In this document: positions 1 through 14,388 of the stretch, piece by piece
Numbering within the stretch: the stretch's first letter is position 1
How the letters are laid out: the number at the start of each line of letters is the position of its first letter
Assembly (NCBI GenBank): GCA_024734555.1
Contig: JANPWX010000653.1
Coordinates: 1,116,853-1,180,852 of the forward strand
Direction: 5' to 3'
DNA length: 64,000 bases
Source: Trochalopteron elliotii
Lineage: Eukaryota; Chordata; Aves; Passeriformes; Leiothrichidae
Program-made: the position numbers and the translations under genes
Notes under the pieces: generated by a model
Told to the model about the DNA's origin: nothing
Database searches by the model: none
What the model saw: only the letters and a program-made list of their open reading frames with translations

Positions 1-2293
1 CAGACTGTTCTGATGTGCAGGAAGTCAAGCAAATGTGGCAGGCAGCCAGCTCCGCCCAAGGGGGAATTCCTGACTGAGCTCAAACTCTAATAGGAAGTGT
101 ACAGGAGGTGGAAGTGGGGACAGGCTACTTGGGAGTATTCAGACAATGCCTGAGCACATAGGAAGGCAGGAAAATAAAAACTTATCTGGAGTTGAAACAT
201 GGAAGCTGTGCAGAATGCAACAATAAGCATTTCAGCAGTAAGGAAAACACTAATCCAAGGGAAAAGAACACAAAAAACCCCACCAAGGTAAAAAACATCT
301 CCTTGGCTGGAAAAGTCTGCTCTCAGATCTCCCTGAAGGTAGGGGCAGTGTCTATGTAAGTGCAGCATGACTAGAAGTAGAGAAAAAGTGAATTAGGAGC
401 CACTTCAGCAAATGAAGCATCACAAAAGGTAGCAGGAGGCTGGACTAGATGACCCACAAATGCAAATGCACCTTCTAACCTGAATTAGTTGTGATTAAAA
501 TTCCCAGGGTTCACTATTAACTCTTTTTCTATCTAAAGAAGAAACAAAGTAGAAGTGTCATCATCTATCTGTCATCTTAAGCACAACTATGCCAAAGCTA
601 AAAAGCTGCTGCGTATCAAGACGGAGGACCTAAGAATGCATATCCAAAATGGTGATTTTAATTTCATTAACAGTTCTTATCCATATACACTACTCTATCA
701 GATGCTGACATTTCTAGGGTTATGTTTTCAGACAGCAATATCTTGGAGAACAAGATGGGGCCAAACATAGTGCTGCCCTCTAAACCATATCAGAAAAGCT
801 GATAACATCATTGCTTCCCTCATTACTGAGGGGTTGACATCAGAGATTTGGTGACTGAAATTTAATCCTATTGTACTCTCATATTAAAAGGTCCCCAAGT
901 GCTTAGAGGACGTCAGAGCAACCATTAGAACAAAATAGAGGGGGAGAGGCCCCTACAGGGGTACCTTCCACTGGAGCACAGAATAGCCAATTTGAAGGAA
1001 AAAATACAGACAGGTATATTAGCTCTGTGAAGAGAACAAACCAGAAAAATAATATGAATTTAAGTAAAACATCAGTATATTATCAGGTCTCTGATAAAGG
1101 TCCCTTCATTGAACTATTAGCCAGGCAAGTTCTTTCACATGTTCCAAATTCATTGTTACCTTGCAAACACAGAAAGCCACTGTTTTAATTATGGGTTTTA
1201 AATAAAGCAAGGTCAAGCACTAAGGCAAGCCTGCTGCAACTATCAAATGCCAACTACACAATTATTCCCAGGGCTACAGCAGGAGGGAGCTGAGCAGTAA
1301 CAGTCTGTGCCTTTGGATAATAAAGCTTTTGAAGTTCAAGCCTTTTTCAGACCCTTCTTAGAAGCTGAAACATTCTCAGCTGAGTACATGCACTCACAGA
1401 CATTCACTTTAATGAACTGAAAGTGTCAACTTCCCATTGGTGCATCAGATGGACTTTTTCTCAAGCAGTGGAAACAATTGTCTAGGCAGCCCGTGCGTGG
1501 GGCTGCAGACACCACCGAGCTGCTAAAGTACCTTTTATAATAAATTTGAAACTCTGAAGAGAGACCATTCATTCTTTACCTCTGAATCAGGAAGTCCACT
1601 CATTCAAGCAATCACCAGCTCCTGTAGAAAAACACGTAACATTCACACCATCTCCACCACTCCTCCTCCAGCCATGAACTCACAAAAAGCCACTCAGAGG
1701 CTTCCTCAAGCCCACCTGGAAAACCGGCAGGGGCTTTTTACAGATGTAGTTTATGGTACTCTAAGGTCAACAGCTAATTTCAGCTAAGGAAAGCCCATTG
1801 CCATTTATTTATTATTTCCTTATTGTAACTTACACAGAGGGAGTAGGTTATAAAGGGAAAGACCTGACACAACTATGATGCAGCCAAAATGAAACAAGGC
1901 TCCCCCATCAACAAACCAGCCTGAAACAACATTAACAAACACATCACATCACATGCCAGGTTAACACAATATTCCACCACAGACACTACAGTTGCAATTC
2001 CTACACCATTACCATCAGATATTGGAAATATCTGCCACAGGAACACGATCTCTAGGCTGATGTAAACCAGGTGCTTCACAATGGCAATGCTGTTTCGCTT
2101 CACTTTGAAACTCTAGAAATGCATGGGTTAATCCCCACTCTCTCCCCAGAACTTGCTTAGAAGCCATAAATAACCTTTCAGTCTCCACTGGTAAAAACAG
2201 AAACATGAAAGATGAGTCTAAAGGCTAGAAAGTAAGTGAACAATAATAATAAATAGAATTCCAATTTACTAAAAAACAATAAATCAATGATCA
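1..2293. other. Non-coding flank, no gene seen
   Basis: AT-rich single-copy-looking DNA with one CR1 scrap at 431. The longest open frames are under 100 codons, lack splice context or family resemblance, and overlap each other on both strands. Confidence 0.6.
431..500 (+). mobile_element. CR1 LINE fragment (3' end)
   Basis: GGCTGGACTAGATGACC and a following CTTCTAACC match the conserved 3' end of avian CR1 elements in plus orientation. Only about 70 bp remain and the terminal short repeat is lost, so it is old. Confidence 0.6.
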
Positions 2294-2432
2294 GATTGCC
2301 CAGAGATGTTTCACTCTCTGTTCTAAAAGGTTTTCAAGGTCAAATCAGATAAAGACCAGAGTAACCTGATCCCATCTCAAAGCTGATCCTGCTTAGAGCA
2401 GGAGGCTGGACTGGTGAATTTCCCAAGTACCT
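2294..2432 (+). mobile_element. CR1 LINE fragment (3' end)
   Basis: The order of GCCCAGAGATG, a TTTTCAAGGTCAAATCAGA segment, CCTGCTTAGAGCAGGAGG and CTGGACTGG follows the CR1 3' region in plus orientation. It is strongly 5'-truncated and diverged. Confidence 0.7.
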
Positions 2433-5400
2433 TTTGTCCTGAATTATTGTTTTGTATTCCTGCTACACAGCTTTCCTGGGTTCAGCTTCTGACTAAAAAG
2501 ACTGAATCTCTTCAAGTCTGGCAACACAGACATGCTCACACGCAGTCTTCAGAACCAAAACTCCCCTTGCAGGCTCTCCAGCCTTTAAGTATTCAAGTGA
2601 GAAAGTCATTAACCCTCCAGACCAGTAAAACTGAACAATCAACTCCATGATCACCTATTGCCAGATGGTGCAGCAGCTTTGAGAGTGCACCAGCAAGCTG
2701 GGCCTTTGAGAAGCATTGCAAAGGTGCTAGAGAGTATCTAGAAAGAGGGCCAGGCTGTAATACACATGTGCTAGACTTGACTACCCTGCCAGATTTCAGG
2801 GCTCACTAGAAACCACAGTCCCCATGAAGTTTGCAGCCCACACTTCGTGTCTGTCAGGCTGACAGCACACAAGCAGGGTGGCAGCGGGTGGCATCCTGCA
2901 ACTGGTGTGGCCTCAGTCTGTCTCTTGGAAGTGTCAAACTAGACTGAGTCATACAGAATCAAAATCTGAAAGAGAAGTCAAAGACCTCTGCAAAATGCCT
3001 GTTCCCTGGTTACTGGTGGCCAGCCCTCCAGTGGGTGCAGACCTTCCCCGACTGCCACCTTGTGTCTTCTGAAAGCACTGCCAGCAGGAGCAGGATGCTG
3101 CACCAGGACTTTTCTCTAGAGCTATCAGTCTTTACTCTGCTAAACATTCATTTTCTTAACCAAAACAGGGAACAATGCAATTAAAATTTAAGCCAGACTT
3201 GTTACATGAATCTCTGTCATCTGTTTTTTTTTTAATCAGTTCCTGGCTAGCAGCACCCCAGACTAATTGCCTTAATGAGTCAGAAGTCTCTTTGAGGATC
3301 CATTGGTTGTCACATTTATTTTGACAAGAATAGCACCAAAATTTATTGGCACATGAAAATTCACCACCTTTTTTTTTTCTCCCTGGAGGGTACAGCTAAG
3401 TTCTGCTGAAAAACCTCATCTGTCCTTTGAGGTGTGTCCACTGAAACACCACCCATGAAATGCCAGGGACAAAGAACTGGAAATGATTTAAAATTTGGAC
3501 AATATTTAAGGTATTCCTGATGCTGACCCCTAAAAATCTAGTGTTAGCAATGGAAAACAGCAGTAGAAGGTTACAGGGAACATAAAACAGGAAGTCCACT
3601 TGGCCACAAAGCACAAACTTCTGTACTGGCTACACCACTCTCACTTATAGGCAGAGTATTTCCTTTCCTGGGTGGCTTTTCCAACAAGGCACTGCCAGAA
3701 TGCTACCAATAAAAGGGAGCAGGGGTGTTTCAGTGACTCATCCTAGAGGAAAAGCAGGCCATAACTTCCACACTCCAAAAGAACAAGAACTACACAAATC
3801 ATTTTTGTTTCCAAGCAATGAAATTCAGATGTAGTATGTTTTGAAAGCTTGGTATCCAATGTAACCAAGCTTCTGCCTTGGTTAAACAGAAAAGGGCAAG
3901 CCAAATTGCACCTAGGTAAACATTACCCTGAAAAGTCAATTTAACCTTTCAAGTTAAACTTTGGGTCTCATCACCACTAAAAATAGTTACATCTTTTACA
4001 ATCCTGGCAAAGTTCACTTTTAGCTGAAACACAGCAAGTGATATAACTGATAATCTTCTGCATAGATAACGGCAACTCTTCAGTGATCCGAAAGTACCAC
4101 ACACTCCTCACAAAAATCTAGCATCCAATATCCTTTCTTGTTGGTTCTAAGGAGGATTATTTTCTCACCTGAAGACCAAGACATAAGAAAACTGGTAATT
4201 TTTTTTCCAGACAGTGTCAAATTTCATAGTGAATTCTCATTAAACAGCTTTAAGAGGTAACTTTTCATTCTATCAGAAGTTATCCCACCAGACCAAGATG
4301 CTTAAACATATTTGGCCAAGATCTTCACATATACCTGGTATCCTTTCTCTGTGTTTGCACAGATAATCTCAGGTCCCTCTACACTTCTCAGCAGGAAATG
4401 GCATGTACTAGCTGAATTAGCTGAACCCATTCTGAGCTGATCGCTGGAAATTAGCTCACTCCCATGCAAATAAGTACATCTGCTATGAGACAAGGATCCT
4501 CATTCAATGCAAAACTTGTTGTTGCTGATGAAAGCTCTCAGTTTCTTTCTATTAGCAAAAGTAAAGTGAATCAAGTAAGTCATGTGCTTTCCTGGAAATT
4601 CATTTCTAGCAGGTAGAAACCATTGCAACTGTACACAGTCACCAATCACTGCTGCAGATCATTTATACCATAGCTGAACTACCTGAGGTCTTCCATATTT
4701 AGAGTTTTTTAGGCATAAAACAAGTAAGTCAGATGATTGACTTCCTCATGCATCAGATGGTGATACTGCACCAGGTAGCCAGTCCATGCAATAGTGATTT
4801 CAAAATGCACCTTACATCATTAATTAGCATTTAATGTTCCCATCACTTCACTTCTTATTTCTGCTAAACTTCTACATGACACCTTTCCAACAAAAAATCC
4901 CCCCACTGGCCTGTTCCATGATCTAAAGATCAAACATCTTTCAGGTGTTACAAAAGAAGTATTTAATAACAACTGTCATTATTTTAGAAGCCCAAAAGTG
5001 ATACTCAATTTTAGGGTCACTTCACAGTTCCTATTCACAGCAAGAAAAATGATCACGTACAATGGAAAACAGCGAGATTAACTCAACACCCTGATATGGT
5101 AAAACAAAAGACTGACTTACTTAAGCCAGGAGTAAGAGGTGAGACCAGTCCATAGAAAACTGAGCACTAAGGGTTTGAATTGCAATCTGGCCACAGCTGT
5201 GAGATACATGCTTCTTGATTTATGGAAATCTACCAGAAGATTAGTACAGACCAGGAAATCCACAGCTCTTATCCACCCCAGTGACTGCCTCTTCCAGAAG
5301 AGGACATACTGTTACTGTGGCAGGAATGAATGAGACAAGAGAGGAACATCAGATCCCTCCTCTTTCCTCTCACCAAATGCTGTTTAGAGAACAATGAGGA

Positions 5401-8400
5401 GTTTTACTTTGCTCTCACCCCACGGAGCTTACTGACAACGTGGTCTGACTACAGCACAGGGCACTCCATGGCTTTTCAGTGATGTCACTGCTCCCACATG
5501 GGAAGAAACACTAGAGCATGATGCTGGCACTTGAAGCATGCACGAAATAACATTTTAACTGAACAAATTAAGCCCCATTGGATTCACTCGGAAGTTCTGC
5601 TGTCAAAAAGTCTGAGGAGAACATGACTGCTTATACAACCCAATTCCTCTTCAGATATTTCCAGGGACCCTCAGTCACAAGGTCTGTAGGAGCAAGAAGG
5701 ATCAATGTGATGATCTGGGAGGTGGTAGGAGTAAAAGGATGAGAAGAGAACACATAGTGCAAGAATCACCACAAAGCAAGAATGTCATGTTTCACAGTGC
5801 TTCTCCTCTCTTTTGTCCAGTGACAGTTTTTGTCTAAATCCTCATGACATAGGACAGGCTTGTAATTCAGCCATAGACTGAGGTGTCTGAATGTCACTGT
5901 TCAGTTTCCAACTCCACTTCAGAAGTGCACTGAGCTGAGGTAGCTTTGAGGCAAAGCTGTTTCATCTCTGTGCTGACACTTCTTCTGTAAAAGGGAGTCA
6001 AGCTGTAGTTGCACCACCTCTTTCCTGCCTCACCTGTTACAGTCGTACATCAGCATGGGACACCAGTGTCACCCTGGAGATATCTTTACCACAGTTCAGA
6101 TCCTCATCAATAATCCTCCTAGGAAAGACCAATTCTCAGTGATGGAACTACTGGGTTGCATGGACCACAATAAACCAGAAATACTGTCAGCTGGTTAGGG
6201 CAAAATTCATTTAAGAAGGTGATTAGAGTCCTTCAATCAAAAGTAAGTAACACATTTTAAAACAGTCAAAGACACAAAACTTTGTATAAAAATTTACAAC
6301 AATCTTTTCTACATGCTTTAAAATCAAGTTAAAATGCAAAAAGGAATTGCTAAAAACCTTATAATGAAGAAAACAAAATAGCTTTTTAAAGCTACTTCAA
6401 AATAGCAGGTTTTTTCCTTCTTCATTTATCCTCAGCTACCTAATTTCAGTTATTGCACAAGATACAGCATTTGAAGTTGTGCAAAGCACAATACTTGCTC
6501 AGCACAGCCATGAAATGGCACATCTTATGAAGTTTAGGCCTATGAAACACTACCACAACAGAAAAAGAATATTAAAGAGGAAGTAGGTCATCGCTATGCA
6601 ATGTTTATGCCTTATACAGTTAAAACAATGGTACCTTTAAGACCAAAACTATTTTAGATCATTACATTAAAACACGGCATTAATATTGACACATGTAACT
6701 GAATTAACATGCTTGTTTTTCATACTTACGCTGCATTATCTCCTGCAATCTAACACACAGAATGCATTTCAGGCTATACCCTAAAAGAATTAAGCTTTGT
6801 GGTGGTGTTTTATTCCCTTACAGTCATTTCAAAACACTATCACTTCCACAATTTCTCAACCAGCTGCACAGTTTCCTTATTGGGCGACTATGTATTACAG
6901 CAACATTCAAGACTGCTTAAGTCACCAACAGACAAACATTATGAAGTGTCAATTGACATCAAAACCAAATCCAAAGTAGAGATGATCATCTCCCCATCTA
7001 AATACATATGAGGTCCTGGGTTTATTTATTTTCTAAAGAAACTGCAATAAACAAACTCAGCCAGCCACCCTGGAGAACTGCAATCTGCAACTGTATTTGG
7101 GTTCCAACTGGTTTTAGTAAATGCTTCACCCACATCAGACCATGTCATGCTCATATATTGCTGGTATAAGAAAAGGGAACTGGCAGCAGGTCAAGCCAGA
7201 CCTTCTCTCCCCCTACACCACATAGTTTAAAGGATTCCAACCCAAGGACAAACATACCTTTGTATGGAAATGACTTCAACATTTTAAGGCTTCTCTTCCA
7301 TGTTTATTCTATCTGCATGCATCATACAGATGAGCATGTCCTAGTCCCATGCACTGCCAAAATTTATTGCCAGTGCCTAATCCTTTCAAGCCCCTGACTC
7401 CTACGCCTAGAACGTTCCAAGGCACGCAGTGATGACACTCCTGTTGCACAAGTGTAGATTAGTGTCCAAAAAGGGATCTGCATGAGAAAAGAAAAAAAAC
7501 ATCAGGCTATACTGGTTAACAGTGACCAAAAAAAGACACAAAGTTCAGACCACATGAGAACATGCCAACTCTCTCCAGTAACTCAGCTGCGACCAGTCTG
7601 GACTGACCAATTGGTAAGATGGGCTAAAAATGGGTTTCATAAGAGTGATTACAGTAATGATCACAATTGGAGGTCTCCGTGTGAACTGAAATGAAGAAAT
7701 ATCTTGGGAGAGATTAACAGTCTTGATGTGGCAAGATGACTGACTCTCACACTGCACAATCAGTACAATGACCTGCTTAACTCTTGCATTTCCACTTACC
7801 TCCTTATCTAGCATTACATCCCCAGCTGTACCTCTGCAGCAAATTTTATAAACATCTGAAACCTCTTACACTTGCATTTACATGACTCTTCCACCAGTTC
7901 TCAACTATCTGTTATGCTTTTGTACCACTTAAAAAAGCAGCAAAAGACAGTATGGAGAAAGCTGAGTGATGCACTCAGAGCTTTCTCTGACAGGGTGTTC
8001 AGTGAACTACTTTGCTTCATGCTAAACAAAAGCTCTCAGTTAGAATAGGGAGCATCACATAACAGGCTTAAGTCCCTTACCTTGCAATTCTATTCTTACC
8101 AGTTCAGTTTACTAAGCCAGCTCCTCCCAGAATTACACTTCAATACTGCAGGCAGTTCCAATTTTTTATTACTATTATTATTATTATTATTTTAATAACC
8201 CTTTCCCAGTCAATAAACAATTTTATGCCTTTTGACTCAAGAAGCCTAACTCATGATACAGAAAGGGTAAGATTTTCTACAAGACTGCCTCCAGAAAGCT
8301 TCCTCACCTGGGGAAATATGCAAGTATGACCAATGCAAATGACAAAAAGGCTCACAGGCAGCTGGGGAGAATGAATAAAAGAAAGAATTTCACTTTAGAC

Positions 8401-11400
8401 CACAAAATGGCTTGGGCAAGTGACATGCACCACAATTACATTACTGAAAAGGTTCATTAATTCTTCAAATGGACTTTTCAAACATGAACTTAGAGTCTAA
8501 GAAGGAAAGAGACGTTGCCTTTTAAAGCTTTAAAGAGAGATTGATGGCAGAAAAAGGAAAAGGCAAGAAGGCACATATAAGATAAATGCCAGCAAACTGC
8601 ATTTTCATTAATCTCTTCAAACAGAAAAGCTTTTTTTACTTGCTAACTAGAACACAAGGACTTTATCTGCAAATTGTTACAGAAAGTAAGAGTACATCCA
8701 ATTAAGAAATCTCAGAAGTGATCTTGCATTACCCAAGGATAAAGGAGACAGTATAGTTGCTATGTTAGGTACTAGGCTACCAGAGTACACTTCCCCTCCC
8801 ATTTTCAATGCTTCTAGCCATCACATCTTTCAGTCAGCAAGTCTACACAACTCTGGCTCTGCTTTCAGCCTTGAAATTTCACTCACAAGAGCAAAGAGCT
8901 CACAGCCTGATACAAACAACATTTGTAAAAAGAGGCTGATGTAATGTTACTTAAAACTTGGCCTTCCCTGTTATTCTGTTAAGACCATCCCAAGAGGACC
9001 TCTCTTGCAAGCTGGTTATATTTAATTTGCCCTCAACTTAACACAAAACAAACCATCCATAAAAACACGACAACCTCAATTTAACTGCCTTTAGCAATAC
9101 TGTGGAATTTATTTAGTGGTCAAGCAATAGTTGGACCAAAACTTGTATCAAGTCTTGAAGACAGACTGTATGAGACAAGGTATGTATGGTCAAATACTTG
9201 ACTTCAAGTGACTTGATTCCTATGTTTTTTCCCTTTTGGGAGAACAGGGCTTTGCTGTTTATAGGTTTCCAGCTGAACCACTCTCCCAAGAGCTGACACA
9301 CGAGTGGACTGAAGCATGAAGCCTGTTGGCAGCAGGCAGCAATACACTTATCTGGTCTGATGAGTTTGGCATGGCAGCTTTTCTACTCCAAACCCCTAGA
9401 TTCAAATCTTGTATTTCAGACACAAGCAAAGCAACCTTGGACAATGTCATGTTGCTTGCATGCAACTCCTCTGCTCCCCCTAAACCAGAACAAGCCATTG
9501 TAGCAACTTGATTTGAGTGAACAGGCTGTTTAAGGGAAACCAGAATGGGAAAACAAGTCCAAACATCTTTCCCTCAGAAAAACCAAACTTGTGTAAGCTG
9601 GTTGAGTGACATACATGGTGTGGAATGCATGCTAATTTATGCAGTACCAGTGATAATAATTTGTGAGTATATCAGTATAGATTTTTATTTATTCTTCCAT
9701 TTAATACTACATGTCTCTTTCTTCACAGACATTGCACCTGCACCTGCCCACTGCTTCCTCTCTTTATTGACAGCAGGCTGGATGTAAGTATTATTTACAT
9801 TATATTGTCACATGTCCCTTGACAGTTAATGAATCTGAAATTGTCGGCCTATAGGTATTACAGCACTATCTGAGATCTTAATTTTATTTTTCTGTTCAGC
9901 TTCCAGAAAAATATGGTCAAGGAAAGGGAGATCAAGAGTTGATATGAGATTCCTGAACGCTCCTCAATGGCAGAGGGTTTGACTTCGGGCAATTTCTAGA
10001 CAGGAAGCGTCCACTAGATCCCTCTATGCAGATTTGTGGACTGCTGTACTACTGCAACACAGACATACTGGAAGAAAAAGGTAGGTTAAAGAAACATCCA
10101 GACTACACATCCTCTGCTCTCCTGGCAACTCTGCCCAAGGAGCCATTAACGATACAAAAAAAGACTGCATGTTTCTCATGAAAGAGCAATGTTGAAGGCT
10201 ACAGACCTGTGATTCAAGTGTGAAAACCAACTTCAAGCCATTCTAAAATGGGACATTCAAACTAGTAGGTGGTTTTAAAACATCCTTGGGAAGAACCTGT
10301 CAGAGAGGACACAATCAATATAACTCCTTTGTTTTTCAGAGAGATAGAAATTGACACCATCCATTTAAAAATCCCATTTATACTTCTCTCTGTAAGTAAA
10401 AAAGTCAAAAGTAGTTACAGGAAAACACAGGTTTACCTGGCATGTTTTACAACATGAGTATATGTAGATCCAGAGTACATCAATGAGTTTCTTTCACATC
10501 TCTAAGCATGGAGCTAGGAGAGGCCCAACTCTCCTAAAAGCAGCAGCAAAGCTGAAACTAAATAGACAGACCTGTGAAAAACAGAAATGAGCTGCTCCCC
10601 CACCCCCTACAAAAAAAAGGGTTGGCATTGCTACTTCTTTGTTCAGTGGGGAAAACAGCAGAGAAAAACATCTTCCTTTCAATGACAATTCACTTACATT
10701 AGGTGCTTGTAGCAGCAGTACAAAATACAATACTTTTATGATTAACAAAATGACAAACAGGGTAACAGCTGACACACATATTGTTGGCCATTAGGAAGGC
10801 ATTGAAAATCTGGAAAACTGGAGTTCTTCTTAGAAGTCTTTTCTGGTGGGCAAGAAGAAGAAAGGTGAATCTCAAATCAACATTTCTGTGACTTCACTTC
10901 AGAGAATTCCCTTATCAAAGGTTTGAGTCTTCAGATTTCCTGGAGGTTTAACTATAAAGAGCCAAAGACAACAAAGATACTACATACCTAATCTTGCTCA
11001 GATGTATCTTACAACAGAGCAAGCAGAGATTTTTTTTTTTTTAGAATGGCTTCTGCAATTGCAGGTCTCACCTTCATTTGTACTGGGAGATGTGTGAAAT
11101 TGTGAATATTAATGTAAACATTTACTACAGTAACCATTAAATTTCTCCATTATGATACAACATACTGAACTGAAGGCAAGTTTCTCTGAAACTGAAGGCA
11201 ACTTGCAAAGCCTTTTTGAACAGCAGTGAGCACAACAAACGCCTACACACTCAACAGTCACTACAAGAATTAATTCTCAACACATGAATCTTCTTTTCAG
11301 CCTATGGTGAGATCTGTGTTGCTGGCACACTGAACCTCAGCTACACAGTTTTAGGGACCAATGCTACAACAAAAAGACAGGCTGAAGTTTTTTTGACTCT

Positions 11401-12039
11401 CAGTTACATTACCTCAGGAAGCAGCAGTAAGGAATGCCAAGCAGAAATAAGACATCCCTGTTTAAGAGTTGTCTTAGAGCACCCAAAATCAACACTGTTC
11501 AAGATACACATACTTTGTGCAGTTATGCCCCCTTCCATTAAGGTAATGCCTGACAGCACCAAACCCTCAGATTCAGCAGCAGCACTGGTATCAGCAGACA
11601 GGCATAAAATAGATATGCCACCAGCCACCTCCAGAACTCAGATTGCATCTTTCATACAGGTTAAAGTGAGTAAGGAATAGGGGCATTAGCTACACTACTG
11701 CTACCAAAGCAGGCCACTCTCAAACTTGGAATTATTTCCCCTTTCAACTCTCATGAGAACTCTGAACTTAGTCATGATGTATTATTTAAAGAGGTATCCT
11801 CTACTTAAAGTTAGCTTGAAATATATTTTATCTGAACTACACAAATATCAAGGAAGATGGTTTATGCTTCCAATAAGTTGTACCTCAACAGACTTCACAT
11901 AGCTACTTGCTTAATTTAGGCACTAAGAAACAAGCTGGTAATTCAGCAAATCCTTAATAAAACCATTTAATGAACGGAGTAACAGTAATTAACTCATTTC
12001 CCCAATGCCACAAAGTGGTAGAATTGAAGCCAGGACTTT
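2433..12039. other. Non-coding region downstream of FAM193A, no gene seen
   Basis: About 9.6 kb with no recognisable exon on either strand. The AT content is particularly high around 6,240-6,760. A tRNA B-box, snoRNA or CpG island was not found by eye. In human, TNIP2 converges on FAM193A from this side, so it might be expected to the left, but none of its coiled-coil exons is recognisable here. Confidence 0.55.
8174..8191. repeat. Microsatellite (ATT)6
   Basis: Six ATT units within a T/A-rich stretch of the region beyond the gene's 3' end. It is short and of no evident function. Confidence 0.9.
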
Positions 12040-12365
12040 TCATAGACTCAAGGAATCATTTCGGTTGGAAAAAACCTCAGAGACCACAAAGTCCAACCTT
12101 GATCCAATCACTGCCACGTTACCACTAAACCATGTTCCCAAAGTGCCATATCCACACATTTTTTTAATACTTCCAGGGATGGTAATTCCATCATCTCCTT
12201 CACAGCCTGTTCCAATGCCTGACCACCCTTTCAGAGAATAACTATTTTCTAGCACTGAACTTAAACCACCCCTGGTGCAACTTGAGGCCATTACCTCTTA
12301 CCATGTCACTGGTTACCTGAGAGAAGAGACCAACCCCCACCTGACTACAACATTCCCTCAAATCT
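12040..12365 (-). mobile_element. CR1 LINE fragment, minus orientation
   Basis: Read on the plus strand it begins CATAGACTCAAGGAATCATT, then GGTTGGAAAAAACCTCAGAG and AAAGTCCAACC, which is the reverse complement of the CR1 3' end. It continues through CTGGTGCAACTTGAGGCC and GAGAGAAGAGACCAACCCC in the right order. About 325 bp of the 3' part are kept. It lies beyond the FAM193A 3' end. Confidence 0.85.
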
Positions 12366-13289
12366 CCCACACTAAACCATGCTTAGCTTCACTGAATTAT
12401 GAAATTATTATAAAAAAGTATGTTTGCCTTCAAATTCTCATCAAGGTGCACAGCATCAGATCCATGGAGACTCATTCTTGGTGCTTTCTGTTTAGAGTGT
12501 GGGAGCATATTATGTGTGCCAATACACAATGATGGAGCACATGGCAAAAGTCTTTGAAGGATATTACAAACACATACATACGTTCCTGAAATGCCAAAAG
12601 TACAACTTCTGTTGTCTTCACCCAGGATCTCAAGAAAAGAAAAGAAAAGCAGTCATACTCATGTATCACTCTTTAAACTACTTTGTTAGTAGAGAATAAA
12701 GCCAACTTTCTTACTCAATTCCTAGTGAAAACAAATGCTATGAGTTTTCTAGCACCATTAAAAATCTCAGTACTTTCAAAGCATTTCTAGAGAAGGTATG
12801 ATCTGCAACCATATTCACCCATGTGACATCAAACAGATTTCCCAACCCAGGTCTCAATTTGTTGAGATCCTTGCCATAGTGATGACATGCACTGCCATCT
12901 TGTGTTATGGTTTAGAACTGAAGAAGTCTGAGAAGCTGGGTTTCACACATGCTACCATCTTCTGCTCTTTTAACAGCAATTTCTTTCCCAGCACTGTTCC
13001 CCATGAGGAGTCTCTCCAATAACATTATATATGGATATAAAACTAAGCTCTAACTCAGGCTGCAACAGGTGCAAGCCTCCACGATCCCAAGGAACAAAGT
13101 TCATTTTTCTCCACTACTGATACAGGTATTTTCAAGAGCACACAGATTTTCAGTTTTGCTGGGACAGGTGGTGCTGAGTGGCATGGATATTACCTTTTAG
13201 GTTTGAGCTGCTATTCCTCCAGCACAAGCAAACAAATCCATTGACAAACACTGCACTGACAAAAAATGTGAGTCTAAGATACTAATCCC
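12366..13289. other. Non-coding region, no gene seen
   Basis: Between a CR1 fragment and the distal poly(A) candidate. Overlapping short frames on both strands look like chance. Confidence 0.6.
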
Positions 13290-13298
13290 TTCCTCAAC

Positions 13299-13304
13299 TT
13301 TATT
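13299..13304 (-). terminator. Candidate distal poly(A) signal AATAAA
   Basis: The minus strand reads AATAAAGTTGAGG. A GT/T-rich stretch (CACATTTTTTGTCAGTG) follows about 30 nt downstream. It is the first canonical AATAAA that I found on this strand after the stop codon, about 1.8 kb away. Confidence 0.4.
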
Positions 13305-14382
13305 CTGCAGAAGAAAAATAGATGCCCCTTTTATGTCCCTGAATTATATTTGGCAAAGAGGTATTGTTCTCAAAATCTCTGCAAGAGGAGAATAAAGGTT
13401 CATTTACCTACAATGGCTGCATATAACCTGAGCAACTATATTCTGTACCAGAAGCACACACTGTGATAGGAGCTCCAGAACAGAAAAGAGAGATGTGAAG
13501 TTATAGATATTTCAGTGGTCTGCAGCCAACCCAATCCTGTTACATCTGTGCCTCACAAGGGGCATGAAAGCAATCATCTGTCAAACCTTGCCAAGTCCAA
13601 AGCTGAGTGTAATTACACTGTGTCTTGCAATTCAGTCCCAAGCCTGGGGAAGTGGATCACAGAAAAATATGTTAACAAGTAGAAGAAAGAAAACTGTGCA
13701 ATAGCTCTGGGAAAGGACATTCATGGGCTTTCAAGCTGTATTGTACTTTTAAATATGTGCTGAGTGGAAAATCCGTTTTCTTAAAGAAAAAAAAAGGGAA
13801 GACTGCCTTACAGTCTTACTGCCTTACAGTTCGGGAGTGGTGATCTAGAAGTACAAAAGCTTCTGCTGTCTTTACTCTGAACAGAGTATCAGAGAACTTC
13901 TACAAGTGTGCTATCTTTACAGAGCTCAAACTCCTAAACCACCCATCTTCTTTCTCACTGGGCATACTGTGGAACTGCAAACCATTGCTATATCGTTAAC
14001 CATTTACCTGCCAGCAGCACTGAACCTGCCTACTTCACTACTGCACTGATATTAAACTGGAAATTTTTGTATCACCTTGTTTCTCACCAATTATCCACTG
14101 AAATAGAAACATTCCAGTAATTCACAGAAACTTAGTTCCAGCAATCAGGAGGCATTCTTCTTGCTCTAGCAGATGGTTTTTCCTATCACATGAGTTGGCA
14201 AACAGAGAATATGTTAAAAGTTGATAAGGCTTCCCTGACCAATTTTGACACAGGCTGAAATTCAGTTCACAAAATTGTTTTGTATGTTTCTTTCTTCCCT
14301 TTCCCCACCCACGCAGAAAAAAGCAAGACACAAGTCATCTGCCATACTAATGTATTCCATCTTTCAAAAAGAAAGACATGAT

Positions 14383-14388
14383 TTTAAT
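14383..14388 (-). terminator. Candidate proximal poly(A) signal ATTAAA
   Basis: The minus strand reads AATATTAAAATCATG. A T-rich stretch (TCTTTCTTTTTG) follows within 10-25 nt, as expected for a downstream element. It lies about 740 nt after the stop codon. ATTAAA is the second most common vertebrate signal. Cleavage would fall near 14360-14372. Confidence 0.4.

Noticed and set aside
6720..6755. A possible 13-nt micro-exon on the minus strand (TTGCAG ... GTAAGTATG)
   Set aside because: It lies beyond the stop codon and the candidate poly(A) sites of FAM193A with no gene to join, so it is likely chance.
9383..9440. A tRNA-like B-box resemblance (ATTCAAATCTTG)
   Set aside because: The invariant GGTTCGA core, the A box and the cloverleaf pairing are absent.
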